NCBI GenBank assembly: GCA_002309235.1 | Contig: DBXA01000163.1 | Span: forward strand, 1-15,884 | Length of the DNA: 15,884 nt | Source: Christensenella sp. UBA1224 | Lineage (GTDB): Bacteria; Bacillota; Clostridia; Christensenellales; Aristaeellaceae | Direction: 5' to 3' | Shown here: piece by piece, positions 1 through 7,084 of the stretch | How positions within the stretch are numbered: position 1 is the stretch's first letter | Layout: every line of letters starts with the position of its first letter | Translations under genes and position numbers: made by a program | The notes under the pieces: generated by a model | Seen by the model: the letters and a program-made list of their open reading frames with translations, nothing else | Database searches by the model: none | Told to the model about the DNA's origin: nothing

Positions 1-418
1 GACTGAACATGAACAATCCGACCACGCCGAAGGCGGTGGACTTATTGAAGCGATGTGCCATGCGGATACACAGCTTCACGAGAATTACGATGAGATACAC
101 ATAGCAGGCCAGCACAGCGATCAAAGCGATAACGCTACCGACCTGCCCCAACCTTGGGTCAACGCTTTTGACCATGCCGACAACAAACGGAATGATCAGG
201 ATCACCCAGAACTTTGACCCTTCCCAGGCGATCTTACATTGGATATAGCCGTTATAAAACGGTATCAGACATTTCCAGCCCTTTTCCCCCGCTTTGGTAA
301 ATATGCGCCACATAGTCGCTATCGAGAATACCAGAACAGCCGCGTAGAACACGATCGAACCCGTTCCTGCCCACAGAACGAAACGATTTATGAAACCGGG
401 ATAGAAACTTAAACTCAT
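1..418 (-). CDS. DUF5684-like small integral membrane protein (3' end outside the window)
   Basis: This minus-strand reading frame is open to the window edge, with 139 codons visible. It starts at the ATG at 416-418, preceded by an AGAGGA ribosome binding site about 10 nt upstream. The product has a hydrophobic N-terminal helix (about residues 17-33), then the segment MWRIFTKAGEKGWKCLIPFY, which resembles the KAGE-GWK-IPFYN signature of DUF5684 membrane proteins. Two further hydrophobic segments follow (about 68-80 and 90-112), and then a FNKSTAFG stretch like the 'AFGK..GFG' region of that family. The family has no established function; members are sometimes annotated as signal peptidase I because of fused homologues, but no catalytic motif is visible here. 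The gene lies 35 bp downstream of the LplC-type permease on the same strand with no terminator between, so it is probably the last known member of that importer operon. A role in transport is inference from position only. The family call rests on memory of the signature and is moderately secure. Confidence 0.65.
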   Translation of the reverse strand, partial: MSLSFYPGFINRFVLWAGTGSIVFYAAVLVFSIATMWRIFTKAGEKGWKCLIPFYNGYIQCKIAWEGSKFWVILIIPFVVGMVKSVDPRLGQVGSVIALIAVLACYVYLIVILVKLCIRMAHRFNKSTAFGVVGLFMFS

Positions 419-453
419 ATCAGCTTATCCTCTTTTTCTCTTGAAACAACAGA

Positions 454-1374
454 CTATTCTTTCAGTGCTCCGACCATGACGCCCTTCACAAAGTACTTCT
501 GGATAAAGGGATACACGACCAGGATCGGAAGAGTCGAAACGATGATGATGCAGTATTTTACGATCTCCTTGATCAGATGCTGGTTGGAGGCTTTGCCGCC
601 CTGGGCAGTCAGATAGACGTCCGTCGTCTTATCCTCTATGAGCATCTCACGCAGGAACATCTGCAGCGGATACAGTTCGCGTTTATCCTGCAGGTAGACC
701 AGCGCGTTGTACCAGGCGCCCCATGTGCCCACAATATAGAACAGGGATATGGTAGCGATGGCAGCGCCGGAAAGGGGCAGCACCACGTTGATCAGTATCC
801 TCAGGTCCCCGGCGCCGTCGATGCGGGCGGATTCCTCCAGCGTAGCGGGCACAGCGTTGAAGGAAGTGCGAAGTACTATCGTATTGTAAACGCTCACACA
901 GCCGGGCAGCATCACGCCCCATACGGTCTTTGTCAGCCCCATCTGGGAAACCACCAGATATGTGGGGATCATACCGCCGCCAAAGTACATTGTGAACACG
1001 ACCAGCCACATGACGACTTTTTTCACCAGGAACTCACGTCTTGAAAGTACGAAAGCCGCCATGATGGTAAGGACCATGCTGATGGAGGAACCAACGAACA
1101 CATACACAAGCGTATTGCGGTACCCCAGCCAGATCATCTTCATGGAAAGCACCGTCTCATAGCCCAAGGTAGAGAAACCCGCGGGCCTCAGGAGCAATCC
1201 CTTCGTTATGGCGAATTCGTTCGGGTCCGAAAAGGAGCAGAACACGACATACAGCATGGGATAGAGCGTGATGATCATCAGTATCGTCATTACCAGATAG
1301 TTGATGCGGTAAAAGACCATCTCACCGTTTGTCGGCCGGATGCCGCCATCCCCGTAACTATGGTTTTTCTTCAT
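454..1374 (-). CDS. Carbohydrate ABC transporter permease, LplC/YtcP type (CUT1 family)
   Basis: This is one of the two membrane subunits of an ABC sugar importer; it forms half of the channel and contacts the cytoplasmic ATPase. The 306-residue protein has an N-terminal tail, a first membrane helix (about 24-46), then several more (about 88-110, 119-142, 152-168, 202-220 and near 268-290). The EAA loop that docks on the ATPase is at about 180-200, with EESARIDGAGD followed by VVLP. The motif FGGGMIPTYL at 131-140 and the ending YFVKGVMVGALKE are typical of the LplC branch. The ATG is preceded by a very strong purine-rich site (GGGGAGGGG). It starts 15 bp after the LplB-type permease, so the two are surely co-transcribed and form a heterodimer. 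Its partner binding protein is encoded at 2419-4026. The importer class is secure; the sugar is unknown. Confidence 0.93.
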   Translation of the reverse strand: MKKNHSYGDGGIRPTNGEMVFYRINYLVMTILMIITLYPMLYVVFCSFSDPNEFAITKGLLLRPAGFSTLGYETVLSMKMIWLGYRNTLVYVFVGSSISMVLTIMAAFVLSRREFLVKKVVMWLVVFTMYFGGGMIPTYLVVSQMGLTKTVWGVMLPGCVSVYNTIVLRTSFNAVPATLEESARIDGAGDLRILINVVLPLSGAAIATISLFYIVGTWGAWYNALVYLQDKRELYPLQMFLREMLIEDKTTDVYLTAQGGKASNQHLIKEIVKYCIIIVSTLPILVVYPFIQKYFVKGVMVGALKE

Positions 1375-1389
1375 TTTCTTCCCCTCCCC

Positions 1390-2337
1390 TCACCACAAGC
1401 TGCTTTCGCTGACTTTCCTGCTGATCGTATTGGCGATCGTCAGGAGAGCGAGATTGATCAAGGAATTGAACATGTTGACCGCCGAGGAGAAGGAGTAATC
1501 CGAATCGATGAAGCCTTTGCGGTAAACATAGGTGGATATGATGTCGCTTGTCTCGTACGTAAGCTCGTTCTGGAGCAGGAACGCCTTTTCCCAGCCTACG
1601 CTCATAATGCGGCCGCAGGCCATGATCAGCATGATGACGATGGTCTCGCGGATCCCCGGCAGTGTGACGTGCAGCACCTGCTCGAATTTATTCGCGCCGT
1701 CGATGATCGCCGCTTCATACTGATCCGGGTTGATGCCGGACATCGCCGCTATGTACAGTATCGAGTTCCAGCCGAAGGAAGACCATATGCCCGATATGAC
1801 GTATATTGAGCGGAAGCATGCCGGATCTGAGATCAGCGCTCCGGAATGACCTGACAGCGCATTCACGGCCGCAGTGATAAAGCCGTAAGAGTTGGTAAAC
1901 TGTATGATGATGGCACAGATGACCATCGTAGAGATAAAATGCGGCAGATACGTTATCGTCTGGATCAGCTTCTTGTACCGGATATTATGTACTTCATTCA
2001 GGAGTATCGCGAATATGATCGGTATCGGAAATCCGAACACCAGACTGTAAAGGCTGATAAGGGCAGTGTTTCTGATGAGCCTTGCGCAATAATACCCGGA
2101 AAAGAACTTGCGGAAGTTCTCAAGGCCCACGAATTTGCTGCCCAATATCCCCTTGATCGGCTTGTATTTCTGGAAAGCGATGATATTGCCGTACATGGGC
2201 CAGTAGCAGAACAGTATAAAGTATGTCATGATGATCAGCAGCATGACATACACGGCCTTATGCCGCGTGATATCGGTCTTAAGCCTCCGGAAAAACGAAG
2301 GTCTTTTTCCCTTGGCCGGATTCGTGGTCCCAGTCAT
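1390..2337 (-). CDS. Carbohydrate ABC transporter permease, LplB/YteP type (CUT1 family)
   Basis: This is the second channel subunit of the minus-strand importer. The 315-residue product has a basic N-terminal tail with RRLK, a first helix at about 29-46, and the branch signature YWPMYGNIIAFQKYKP at 45-60. The sequence YLPHFIS at 130-136 and GWNSILYIAAMSGI at 189-202 are highly typical of LplB proteins. The ATPase-docking EAA loop begins at about 208 (EAAIIDGAN, then VTLPGI). The ATG at 2335-2337 has a GGGGGGAG ribosome binding site 6 nt upstream. It lies between the binding-protein gene, from which it is separated by 81 bp holding a strong stem-loop, and the LplC-type permease 15 bp downstream. 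Length matches the family. It differs considerably from its counterpart at 5034-6002, so the two importers are not a recent duplication. Confidence 0.93.
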   Translation of the reverse strand: MTGTTNPAKGKRPSFFRRLKTDITRHKAVYVMLLIIMTYFILFCYWPMYGNIIAFQKYKPIKGILGSKFVGLENFRKFFSGYYCARLIRNTALISLYSLVFGFPIPIIFAILLNEVHNIRYKKLIQTITYLPHFISTMVICAIIIQFTNSYGFITAAVNALSGHSGALISDPACFRSIYVISGIWSSFGWNSILYIAAMSGINPDQYEAAIIDGANKFEQVLHVTLPGIRETIVIMLIMACGRIMSVGWEKAFLLQNELTYETSDIISTYVYRKGFIDSDYSFSSAVNMFNSLINLALLTIANTISRKVSESSLW

Positions 2338-2354
2338 TTACACTCCCCCCATAA

Positions 2355-2390
2355 TGCAAAACGCGGCGGGGAGAAGGATCTCCCCGCCAC
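2355..2390 (-). terminator. Stem-loop with short U run between binding-protein and permease genes
   Basis: GGCGGGGAGA (2365-2374) pairs perfectly with TCTCCCCGCC (2379-2388) around a 4-nt loop, and one G-C plus one G-U pair can extend it to 12 bp. On the minus strand it is followed by GTTTTGC, giving a short U run. It lies 29 bp after the stop codon of the binding-protein gene and 25 bp before the first permease. This is the usual form of a leaky terminator or 3' stabiliser that gives more binding protein than permease. The structure is directly visible; the effect on expression is inferred. Confidence 0.75.
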
Positions 2391-2418
2391 ATGGACTGCA
2401 GCGTTAAGCTGTTTTGTA

Positions 2419-4026
2419 TCAGCGGGCCAGATAGCGGGCGTACGCTGCTGCGTATACATCCTGGAGCTCATCCAGACCGATGGAATGGATGGTGCTGATG
2501 TATTCATCCCAATCCGTATCGAGGGAAGCATCGCCGGTGATGAACTTGCTCATCATCTCATCGCGGTAGGTCTCGACATCGGTCAGGTAATCGGCGCGTA
2601 CTTCAGCTTCCTCAGCGGTGAAGGTGACAGCGCCCGGATAGTATCCGTCATAGCTGCACTGTACATAGTTGAGTACGGTGTAGGGCTGTACGCCGTAGCA
2701 ATACTTGGAGGTGATGATGTAATCGAGGTCATAGTCCCAGGCGATCTCCCAGCTCTGCAGGCGCATGCCGCGCTTCTGGTCATCGGTAGCATCGGCCTTG
2801 GATTCGATATCGGTAATGACCGGATATCCCATCTCATTCAGGTTGTAGCCTTCGCCCTCGATACCATTGGCGAACAGGAACTCGATCTCGTCATAATAGA
2901 GGCCGTCCAGCAGGCCGATAGCTTCCATCTTATGCTCGGAGTCAAAGGGGATGGTCTTGTAGTTGGCGGCGCCGCGGTTGGTGACCATGACGTGCGTCAG
3001 CTCATCATCCTTGTTCAGCTTGGGCATCTGTGCGGCGACAAGGCCAACATCCGGATTGCTCTCTTCCACTACAAAGTAGTAGTTGGCGGCATAGCCGTAG
3101 GTATGGTCGATGACGGAGCCTGCCTCATTGTTGGCGAGCATTGCCCAGGTATCGGACTGGGTATCGCTCATGAAGTCGGGGTTGATGTAGCCCTTAGAAT
3201 ACCAGTCATGGATCACGCCGAGATATTCACGGTATTCATCGGTCGCCGGGCCGTACTTGACTTCGCCGTTGCGGTCGATGAAGAAGTTGCGGGCATCGAT
3301 GTTCCAGGCGCAGGAGAAAGCGTTGCGGCTCTTCCAGTAGCCGGACTTGTTGAGCAGCATCGGATACTTGACGCCCATCTCCTTGAACTTGGCAAGCATG
3401 TTCGTCCACTCTTCGATGGTCTCCGGTACCTCAAGGCCGGACTGCGCGAGGTAATCCTTACGGATCATCATGCCCCACATGCAGGTGCAGCATTCCGCGG
3501 AACCGGACATACGCGCGCCAAGAGCGATGTTGCGGCCGTCATCATCGATAGCGTACTTGGAGTTATACTCATCCTCCATGAAGAACTTCCAGTAGTTGGG
3601 GGTATTCTCGGGAGTGATGTACTCCGTGTAATCCCAGGCGAGTCCATCCTCATAGGACATTGTGGTTCCGCCGGGATAGTAATCATGAACACCGCTGTCC
3701 CAGATGATATCCGGCAGATCCTTGGAGGCGATCATTCTGGTGAAGTCAGAGGATTCTTCGCCGACAGGCGCCATGCGGATCGAGAAATCTACATTGAAAT
3801 CCTCCATCAGTTTCTGGACGACCTTCAGATCCTTATAGGTGGTGATGAAATCCACCATGGAGCTGTTCGTGGTGCACCACAGATCCAGCGTCACACCGCC
3901 CAGATCCGGATAACCGCGGTCATCGCAGGGGAAAAGAGCTGTCCCTGTGCGTCCTTCCTCGGCAAAAGCCGGCATACAGGCCAGAGCCAGCATCACTACC
4001 AAGAGCAGTGAAAGCAGTTTCTTCAT
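2419..4026 (-). CDS. Extracellular solute-binding protein, LplA/YtcQ type (CUT1 importer)
   Basis: This is the substrate-binding component of the minus-strand sugar importer and the first gene of its operon. The 535-residue product opens with a Sec signal peptide: MKK, a hydrophobic core, then LACMPAFAEEG. The cysteine at 17 suggests a lipoprotein, but the -3 position is Ala rather than Leu. Signal peptidase I could instead cut after AFA at 22, so anchoring is uncertain. The mature start has the family pattern of a strand with DLWCTTNSS (48-56), a KLMEDFNVDF segment and MIASKDLPDIIWD, characteristic of LplA-like binding proteins, and the total length is normal for that group. The ATG is preceded by GGGAGG with 8-nt spacing, and a consensus promoter lies at 4075-4103. 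The family is secure; the ligand (an oligosaccharide or glycoside) cannot be read from sequence. Confidence 0.9.
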   Translation of the reverse strand: MKKLLSLLLVVMLALACMPAFAEEGRTGTALFPCDDRGYPDLGGVTLDLWCTTNSSMVDFITTYKDLKVVQKLMEDFNVDFSIRMAPVGEESSDFTRMIASKDLPDIIWDSGVHDYYPGGTTMSYEDGLAWDYTEYITPENTPNYWKFFMEDEYNSKYAIDDDGRNIALGARMSGSAECCTCMWGMMIRKDYLAQSGLEVPETIEEWTNMLAKFKEMGVKYPMLLNKSGYWKSRNAFSCAWNIDARNFFIDRNGEVKYGPATDEYREYLGVIHDWYSKGYINPDFMSDTQSDTWAMLANNEAGSVIDHTYGYAANYYFVVEESNPDVGLVAAQMPKLNKDDELTHVMVTNRGAANYKTIPFDSEHKMEAIGLLDGLYYDEIEFLFANGIEGEGYNLNEMGYPVITDIESKADATDDQKRGMRLQSWEIAWDYDLDYIITSKYCYGVQPYTVLNYVQCSYDGYYPGAVTFTAEEAEVRADYLTDVETYRDEMMSKFITGDASLDTDWDEYISTIHSIGLDELQDVYAAAYARYLAR

Positions 4027-4074
4027 AAAAGAAGCCTCCCTTACATTATTAACGGAGTCCGTACCGTCTATAAT

Positions 4075-4103
4075 ATTTTACCCTGTCATAACCTTTCTGT
4101 CAA
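4075..4103 (-). promoter_or_regulatory. Sigma-A-type promoter of the minus-strand importer operon
   Basis: On the minus strand, a perfect TTGACA (4098-4103) is separated by exactly 17 bp from TAAAAT (4075-4080). Transcription would start near 4068, giving a leader of about 41 nt before the ATG at 4026. The leader contains a 9-bp near-palindrome, CGGACTCCG (4053-4061). The tandem repeats at 4109-4157 begin 5 bp upstream of the -35 box, where an activator would sit. Confidence 0.75.
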
Positions 4104-4108
4104 TAATT

Positions 4109-4192
4109 ACGCATATTTTCTGTGACCGGCATACGCATATTTTCACTTGACCGGCATGATATATGCGTTGGTTTGCAATAAGACCCGGTCAA
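4109..4192. repeat. Tandem operator-like repeats behind the -35 box
   Basis: Two adjacent units (4109-4132 and 4133-4157) share ACGCATATTTTC at one end and TGACCGGCAT at the other, with only 2 or 3 differing bases between. That is 22 identical positions per unit, in the same orientation. Inverted copies of each half follow: ATATGCGT at 4161-4168, and CCGGTCAA at 4185-4192 (the reverse complement of TTGACCGG at 4147-4154). The array is 5 bp upstream of the -35 box of the minus-strand importer promoter. Direct repeats of this size in this place are typical of AraC-family activators, including the YesN-type response regulators that often control LplABC importers. The regulator itself is not in the window, so this assignment is inferred. 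Confidence 0.65.
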
Positions 4193-4827
4193 TCCGGCGC
4201 CGTCCTCATCCCCTGTAATAAAACGATACCGAAAAAGAAGCGATATACCGTTATAATTTGCGGATACACAGAAAAAAACGCAGGGTATCATGCGGCATCA
4301 TGAACGAACCCTTTGCGGAAAGGCGGGAATTCTTTCATGAAAACGGTATTTCCCGCTTCTCACGCTTCTTTCCTTTTTTTCCTTCTGATGCTGCTGTCCG
4401 CCGCAGCAGATACGAGGTCCATTCATGGCGCTTTTTCATAATTGATCCTTAAGGGGCTCCAGATCATGGAAACAGACGACCGCCCGCACATCACAGATAA
4501 GGAAATGATCTGTATATATATCAGGAAGCCGGAAGCATGCCATTTTTCCCGGCACCTTTTGCCTGCGGCCGTAAGAGACCCAGAATTTACGGAGTCCGGA
4601 TCGTTTTTCATCGCCATATCCATCCAAGCCGGATGCCGTTAATGTCTGAAATAAAATCTAACCGGACACTGATCTCTTTTTTCCCCTCTTTTGCCTCTTT
4701 TCCGGACGAATCATGGCACGATAAGGCAACAGCCTTTTCATCCGGTGAAACCATGCTCCTTTTTTCTCGACGAAAAGCATGTTGAAAAAATGTACAAATA
4801 TCGATCAGTTGTACCAGTAAAATACTT
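4193..4827. other. Gene-poor part of the divergent intergenic region
   Basis: No convincing gene is seen here. The short reading frames that exist lack recognisable families and good ribosome binding sites. One curiosity is a possible 34-codon frame on the plus strand (4337-4441), with a signal-peptide-like core FLFFLLMLLSAAA but only a weak AGGCGGG site 10 nt before its ATG. A pyrimidine-rich tract lies at 4671-4702. A 10-bp sequence ACGGAGTCCG occurs both here (4589-4598) and in the leader of the minus-strand binding-protein gene (4052-4061). An imperfect hairpin pairs CATGC with GCATG around 4752-4783. The stretch could be a decayed gene or a long regulatory region; the sequence alone does not decide. 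Confidence 0.5.
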
Positions 4828-4860
4828 TGATCGCGGGATCAGACAGCGTATACAGCGTCT
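4828..4860. promoter_or_regulatory. Two adjoining palindromes upstream of the plus-strand importer operon
   Basis: TGATC-GCGG-GATCA (4828-4841) is a perfect 14-bp interrupted palindrome. It overlaps by one base a 20-bp palindrome of the form AGACnnnGTATACnnnGTCT (4841-4860), in which 14 of 20 positions are symmetric. They lie about 60-90 bp upstream of the likely -35 box of the permease operon. Their symmetry suits a LacI- or GntR-type dimer rather than an AraC-type activator, and neither sequence is related to the tandem repeats on the other side. Function is inferred from symmetry and position only. Confidence 0.4.
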
Positions 4861-4898
4861 TTCTTTTCCTAAAATTTTCAAAATTTCAAAAAAGAGCC

Positions 4899-4927
4899 AA
4901 AAAATGCAAAAAAGTCTTGCATTTTTT
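4899..4927. promoter_or_regulatory. A/T-flanked inverted repeat overlapping the -35 region
   Basis: AAAAAATGCAA (4899-4909) and TTGCATTTTTT (4917-4927) form a perfect 11-bp inverted repeat around 7 nt. It ends in a T run on both strands, so it could act as a weak bidirectional terminator for stray transcription. It also covers the likely -35 box TTGCAT (4917-4922) of the plus-strand operon, so it could equally be an operator. The GC-poor stem argues against a strong terminator. Confidence 0.45.
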
Positions 4928-4945
4928 GACAAAAACTGATACTAT
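4917..4945 (+). promoter_or_regulatory. Probable promoter of the plus-strand importer operon
   Basis: TTGCAT (4917-4922), a 17-bp spacer, and TACTAT (4940-4945) preceded by TGA make an extended -10 promoter. Transcription would start near 4952, with an 80-nt leader before the ATG at 5034. A competing reading uses the perfect TTGACA at 4926-4931 with AACAAT at 4949-4954, also 17 bp apart but with a poorer -10. Either way the start lies within about 10 bases. Confidence 0.5.
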
Positions 4946-5033
4946 TAAAACAATTTCAGGCGTCTGACGTATTGAGGCTTGATTTGTAATACTTGAAAAA
5001 TACGGCCATTAAAGTTATTGGGGATGTTAAGAA

Positions 5034-6002
5034 ATGAAAAACACAGTTGCGGGAACCGTGGACCATTCCTCCAGACCGAAAGCGAGCCTGTTTGCACGGC
5101 TCAAAGACCAATGGGATCTGCAGCTCCTCGGCCTGCCCGGGATCATTCTGATCATTATCTTCAGTTATCTGCCCATGTACGGGCTCATCATGGCATTCCA
5201 GGAATACCATATGGGTGATTTCCCGGGTATCAGCCAATGGGTAGGCCTGAAGCAGTTCCAGTATCTGATCAAGGACAAGGCTTTGTTTACAGCCCTGCGC
5301 AATACCCTCGTTATCAGCGCGCTGAAGCTGTCGATCGGCTTTGTCTGCCCGATCATTTTTGCCGTGTTCCTGAATGAATTAAGGAGCCCGAAGGTCAAAA
5401 AGACCGTGCAGACGGTCTCCTATCTGCCCCACTTCATCTCATGGACGGTCTGCGCCATGCTGATGATGGATTTCCTTTCCGTAGACAACGGCGCTTTCAA
5501 CGAGCTCCTGGTAAAGCTTCATATCACAAGTACGCCCATCCCCTTCTTCCAGAACGGTAAATATTTCTGGGGCATGGCCCTGCTCACCGATATCTGGAAG
5601 GAGCTTGGCTGGAACTCCATTATCTATATCTCCGCTATGGCCGGTGTTGATTCCGAGATGTATGAAGCAGCAGATATCGACGGCGCGACCAGAGTGCAGA
5701 AGATCTGGTACATAACCGTCATGGCGATCAAGCCTACGATCATCCTTCTGTTCATCATGAGCGTCGGCGGTATCCTGAACACCAACTTCGACCAGATCAT
5801 GATGCTGACCAAGAACATGGGCAACGCCATGCTCAAAGAGAATGCCGATGTTATCGATACCTACATCTACCGCTATGGTCTCGGTCAGTTCCGCGTTTCC
5901 TTCGCTACAGCAGCTGGCCTCGTAAAGGCTGTCATCAACTTTGCTCTGCTTCTCGGCGCAAATAAGATCGCCGACGTTGCCGGAGAGAATGCTCTGTTCT
6001 GA
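5034..6002 (+). CDS. Carbohydrate ABC transporter permease, LplB/YteP type (CUT1 family)
   Basis: This is the first gene of the plus-strand importer operon and one of the two channel subunits. The 322-residue product shows a first helix at about 33-50 followed by the branch signature YLPMYGLIMAFQEYHMGDF (45-63). YLPHFISW lies at 130-137 and LGWNSIIYISAMAGVD at 191-206. The ATPase-docking loop starts at about 211 (EAADIDGATR). The tail KIADVAGENALF is like those of other LplB proteins. The ATG has only a modest GGGGAT site about 9-10 nt upstream; the context and family start (a basic tail, then the first helix) still support it. It is followed 60 bp later by its LplC-type partner. Its divergence from the permease at 1390-2337 indicates an importer for a different substrate rather than a backup copy. 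Confidence 0.93.
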   Translation: MKNTVAGTVDHSSRPKASLFARLKDQWDLQLLGLPGIILIIIFSYLPMYGLIMAFQEYHMGDFPGISQWVGLKQFQYLIKDKALFTALRNTLVISALKLSIGFVCPIIFAVFLNELRSPKVKKTVQTVSYLPHFISWTVCAMLMMDFLSVDNGAFNELLVKLHITSTPIPFFQNGKYFWGMALLTDIWKELGWNSIIYISAMAGVDSEMYEAADIDGATRVQKIWYITVMAIKPTIILLFIMSVGGILNTNFDQIMMLTKNMGNAMLKENADVIDTYIYRYGLGQFRVSFATAAGLVKAVINFALLLGANKIADVAGENALF

Positions 6003-6062
6003 TCACAGTGCGAAAGAGTGACTGTTATACTTCCGATCACAGCGTAAAGAGAGGCAATATTC

Positions 6063-6977
6063 ATGAGCGCAAATAAGATGAAAGCAAAAAAGGTCGCAAG
6101 CGACTACATACTGGATATCCTGATGGTCCTTGTTATGGTGTTTGTTTTTGCAGCTACACTGTATCCCTTCCTCAACTCTCTGGCGGTATCCCTGAACCAG
6201 GCGAATGATACCACCCTGGGCGGCATTACGATCTTCCCCAGGAAGTTTACTATGAAAAACTACGAAAGCATCATGAAGAACCCCACCATATGGAGAGCTT
6301 ACGGCATCACCTTCGCCCGTACGATCATAGGTACGCTGGGCGGGCTGCTGGTTACCGGTTCCCTTGCTTTCGCCCTTTCCCGGAAGAACTACATAGGCCG
6401 CAGGGTCTACACCATCATCTGCCTGATCCCCATGTACTTCGGCGGCGGTCTGATCCCGACCTACTTCCTGATCAAGACGCTGGGCATAACGAATACCTTC
6501 TGGGTATATATCATCCCGTTCCTGGTCAATATCTGGAATATGATCCTCATGCGCAGCTATTTCCGGACTGTACCGGATGCGCTGGAGGAATCCGCAAGGA
6601 TCGACGGAGCGGATTATTTCACCGTCTTCTTCAAGATCTATTGGCCCGTTTCCACACCGATCATTGCCACGATCTCCCTCTACTTTGCCGTGCAGCACTG
6701 GAACGACTGGTATACGACCTTCGCTTACACGCGCAATCCGGCCCTGCGCCCGATGACGAACGTTCTGCTCTCTATCATCAACGAAGCAAAATTCGCCGAG
6801 CAGATGGCGGCTATGGGCGTTACCGACATCGGAAACGCCATGATGGGCAAGCAGACCAACGTGCGTTCCATCACGATGGCTACCATGATCGTTTCCATCC
6901 TGCCCATCATCATCATCTACCCCTTCCTGCAGCGGTTCTTCATCAAGGGTATCATGATCGGCTCGATCAAGGGCTGA
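6063..6977 (+). CDS. Carbohydrate ABC transporter permease, LplC/YtcP type (CUT1 family)
   Basis: This is the second channel subunit of the plus-strand importer. The 304-residue product has a lysine-rich N-terminus, a first helix at about 18-38 running into LYPFLNSLAVSLN, and further helices to residue 290. The conserved MYFGGGLIPTYFLIKTLGI is at 124-142, and the EAA docking loop begins at 175 (EESARIDGADYF, then YWPVSTPI). The ending RFFIKGIMIGSIKG is the standard LplC C-terminus. AGAGAGG stands 7 nt before the ATG. It pairs with the LplB-type permease upstream and the binding protein 107 bp downstream. No ATPase follows, as is common for this importer group, whose members share one MsmX-like ATPase. 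Confidence 0.93.
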   Translation: MSANKMKAKKVASDYILDILMVLVMVFVFAATLYPFLNSLAVSLNQANDTTLGGITIFPRKFTMKNYESIMKNPTIWRAYGITFARTIIGTLGGLLVTGSLAFALSRKNYIGRRVYTIICLIPMYFGGGLIPTYFLIKTLGITNTFWVYIIPFLVNIWNMILMRSYFRTVPDALEESARIDGADYFTVFFKIYWPVSTPIIATISLYFAVQHWNDWYTTFAYTRNPALRPMTNVLLSIINEAKFAEQMAAMGVTDIGNAMMGKQTNVRSITMATMIVSILPIIIIYPFLQRFFIKGIMIGSIKG

Positions 6978-6994
6978 CACGCAGCACCGTTCGA

Positions 6995-7063
6995 TTCATA
7001 ATGGACCGTGCGGCAAAAAAACTGTACGGTCCATATGAATATATTATTATGCCGATAACGGCA
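6995..7063 (+). promoter_or_regulatory. Two stem-loops just before the binding-protein gene
   Basis: The larger stem pairs TTCATAATGGACCGT (6995-7009) with ACGGTCCATATGAA (7026-7039), giving 14 pairs with one bulged A; a G-U and a C-G pair can extend it inward. A second small stem, TGCCG-ATAA-CGGCA (7050-7063), ends 7 nt before the AGGAGG of the downstream gene. There is no U run after the large stem, so it is not a terminator. It most likely protects or separates the 3' part of the mRNA so that the binding protein is made in excess. An effect on translation from the small stem is also possible. Both roles are inferred. Confidence 0.6.
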
Positions 7064-7084
7064 AAAAACAGGAGGAAAGACCCC

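Noticed and set aside
1939..4011. A 690-codon open frame on the plus strand opposite the minus-strand binding-protein gene
   Set aside because: It is antisense to a gene with clear family motifs, has no signal or family of its own, and its composition (rich in His, Gly, Val, Ile) is that of a complement frame.
4336..4350. CcpA (cre) site resembling TGAAAACGGTATTT
   Set aside because: The last two conserved positions do not match and it is far from either promoter.
6290..7084. In-frame extension upstream of the plus-strand binding-protein gene
   Set aside because: It overlaps the permease gene in another frame. The signal peptide and AGGAGG both place the start at 7085.
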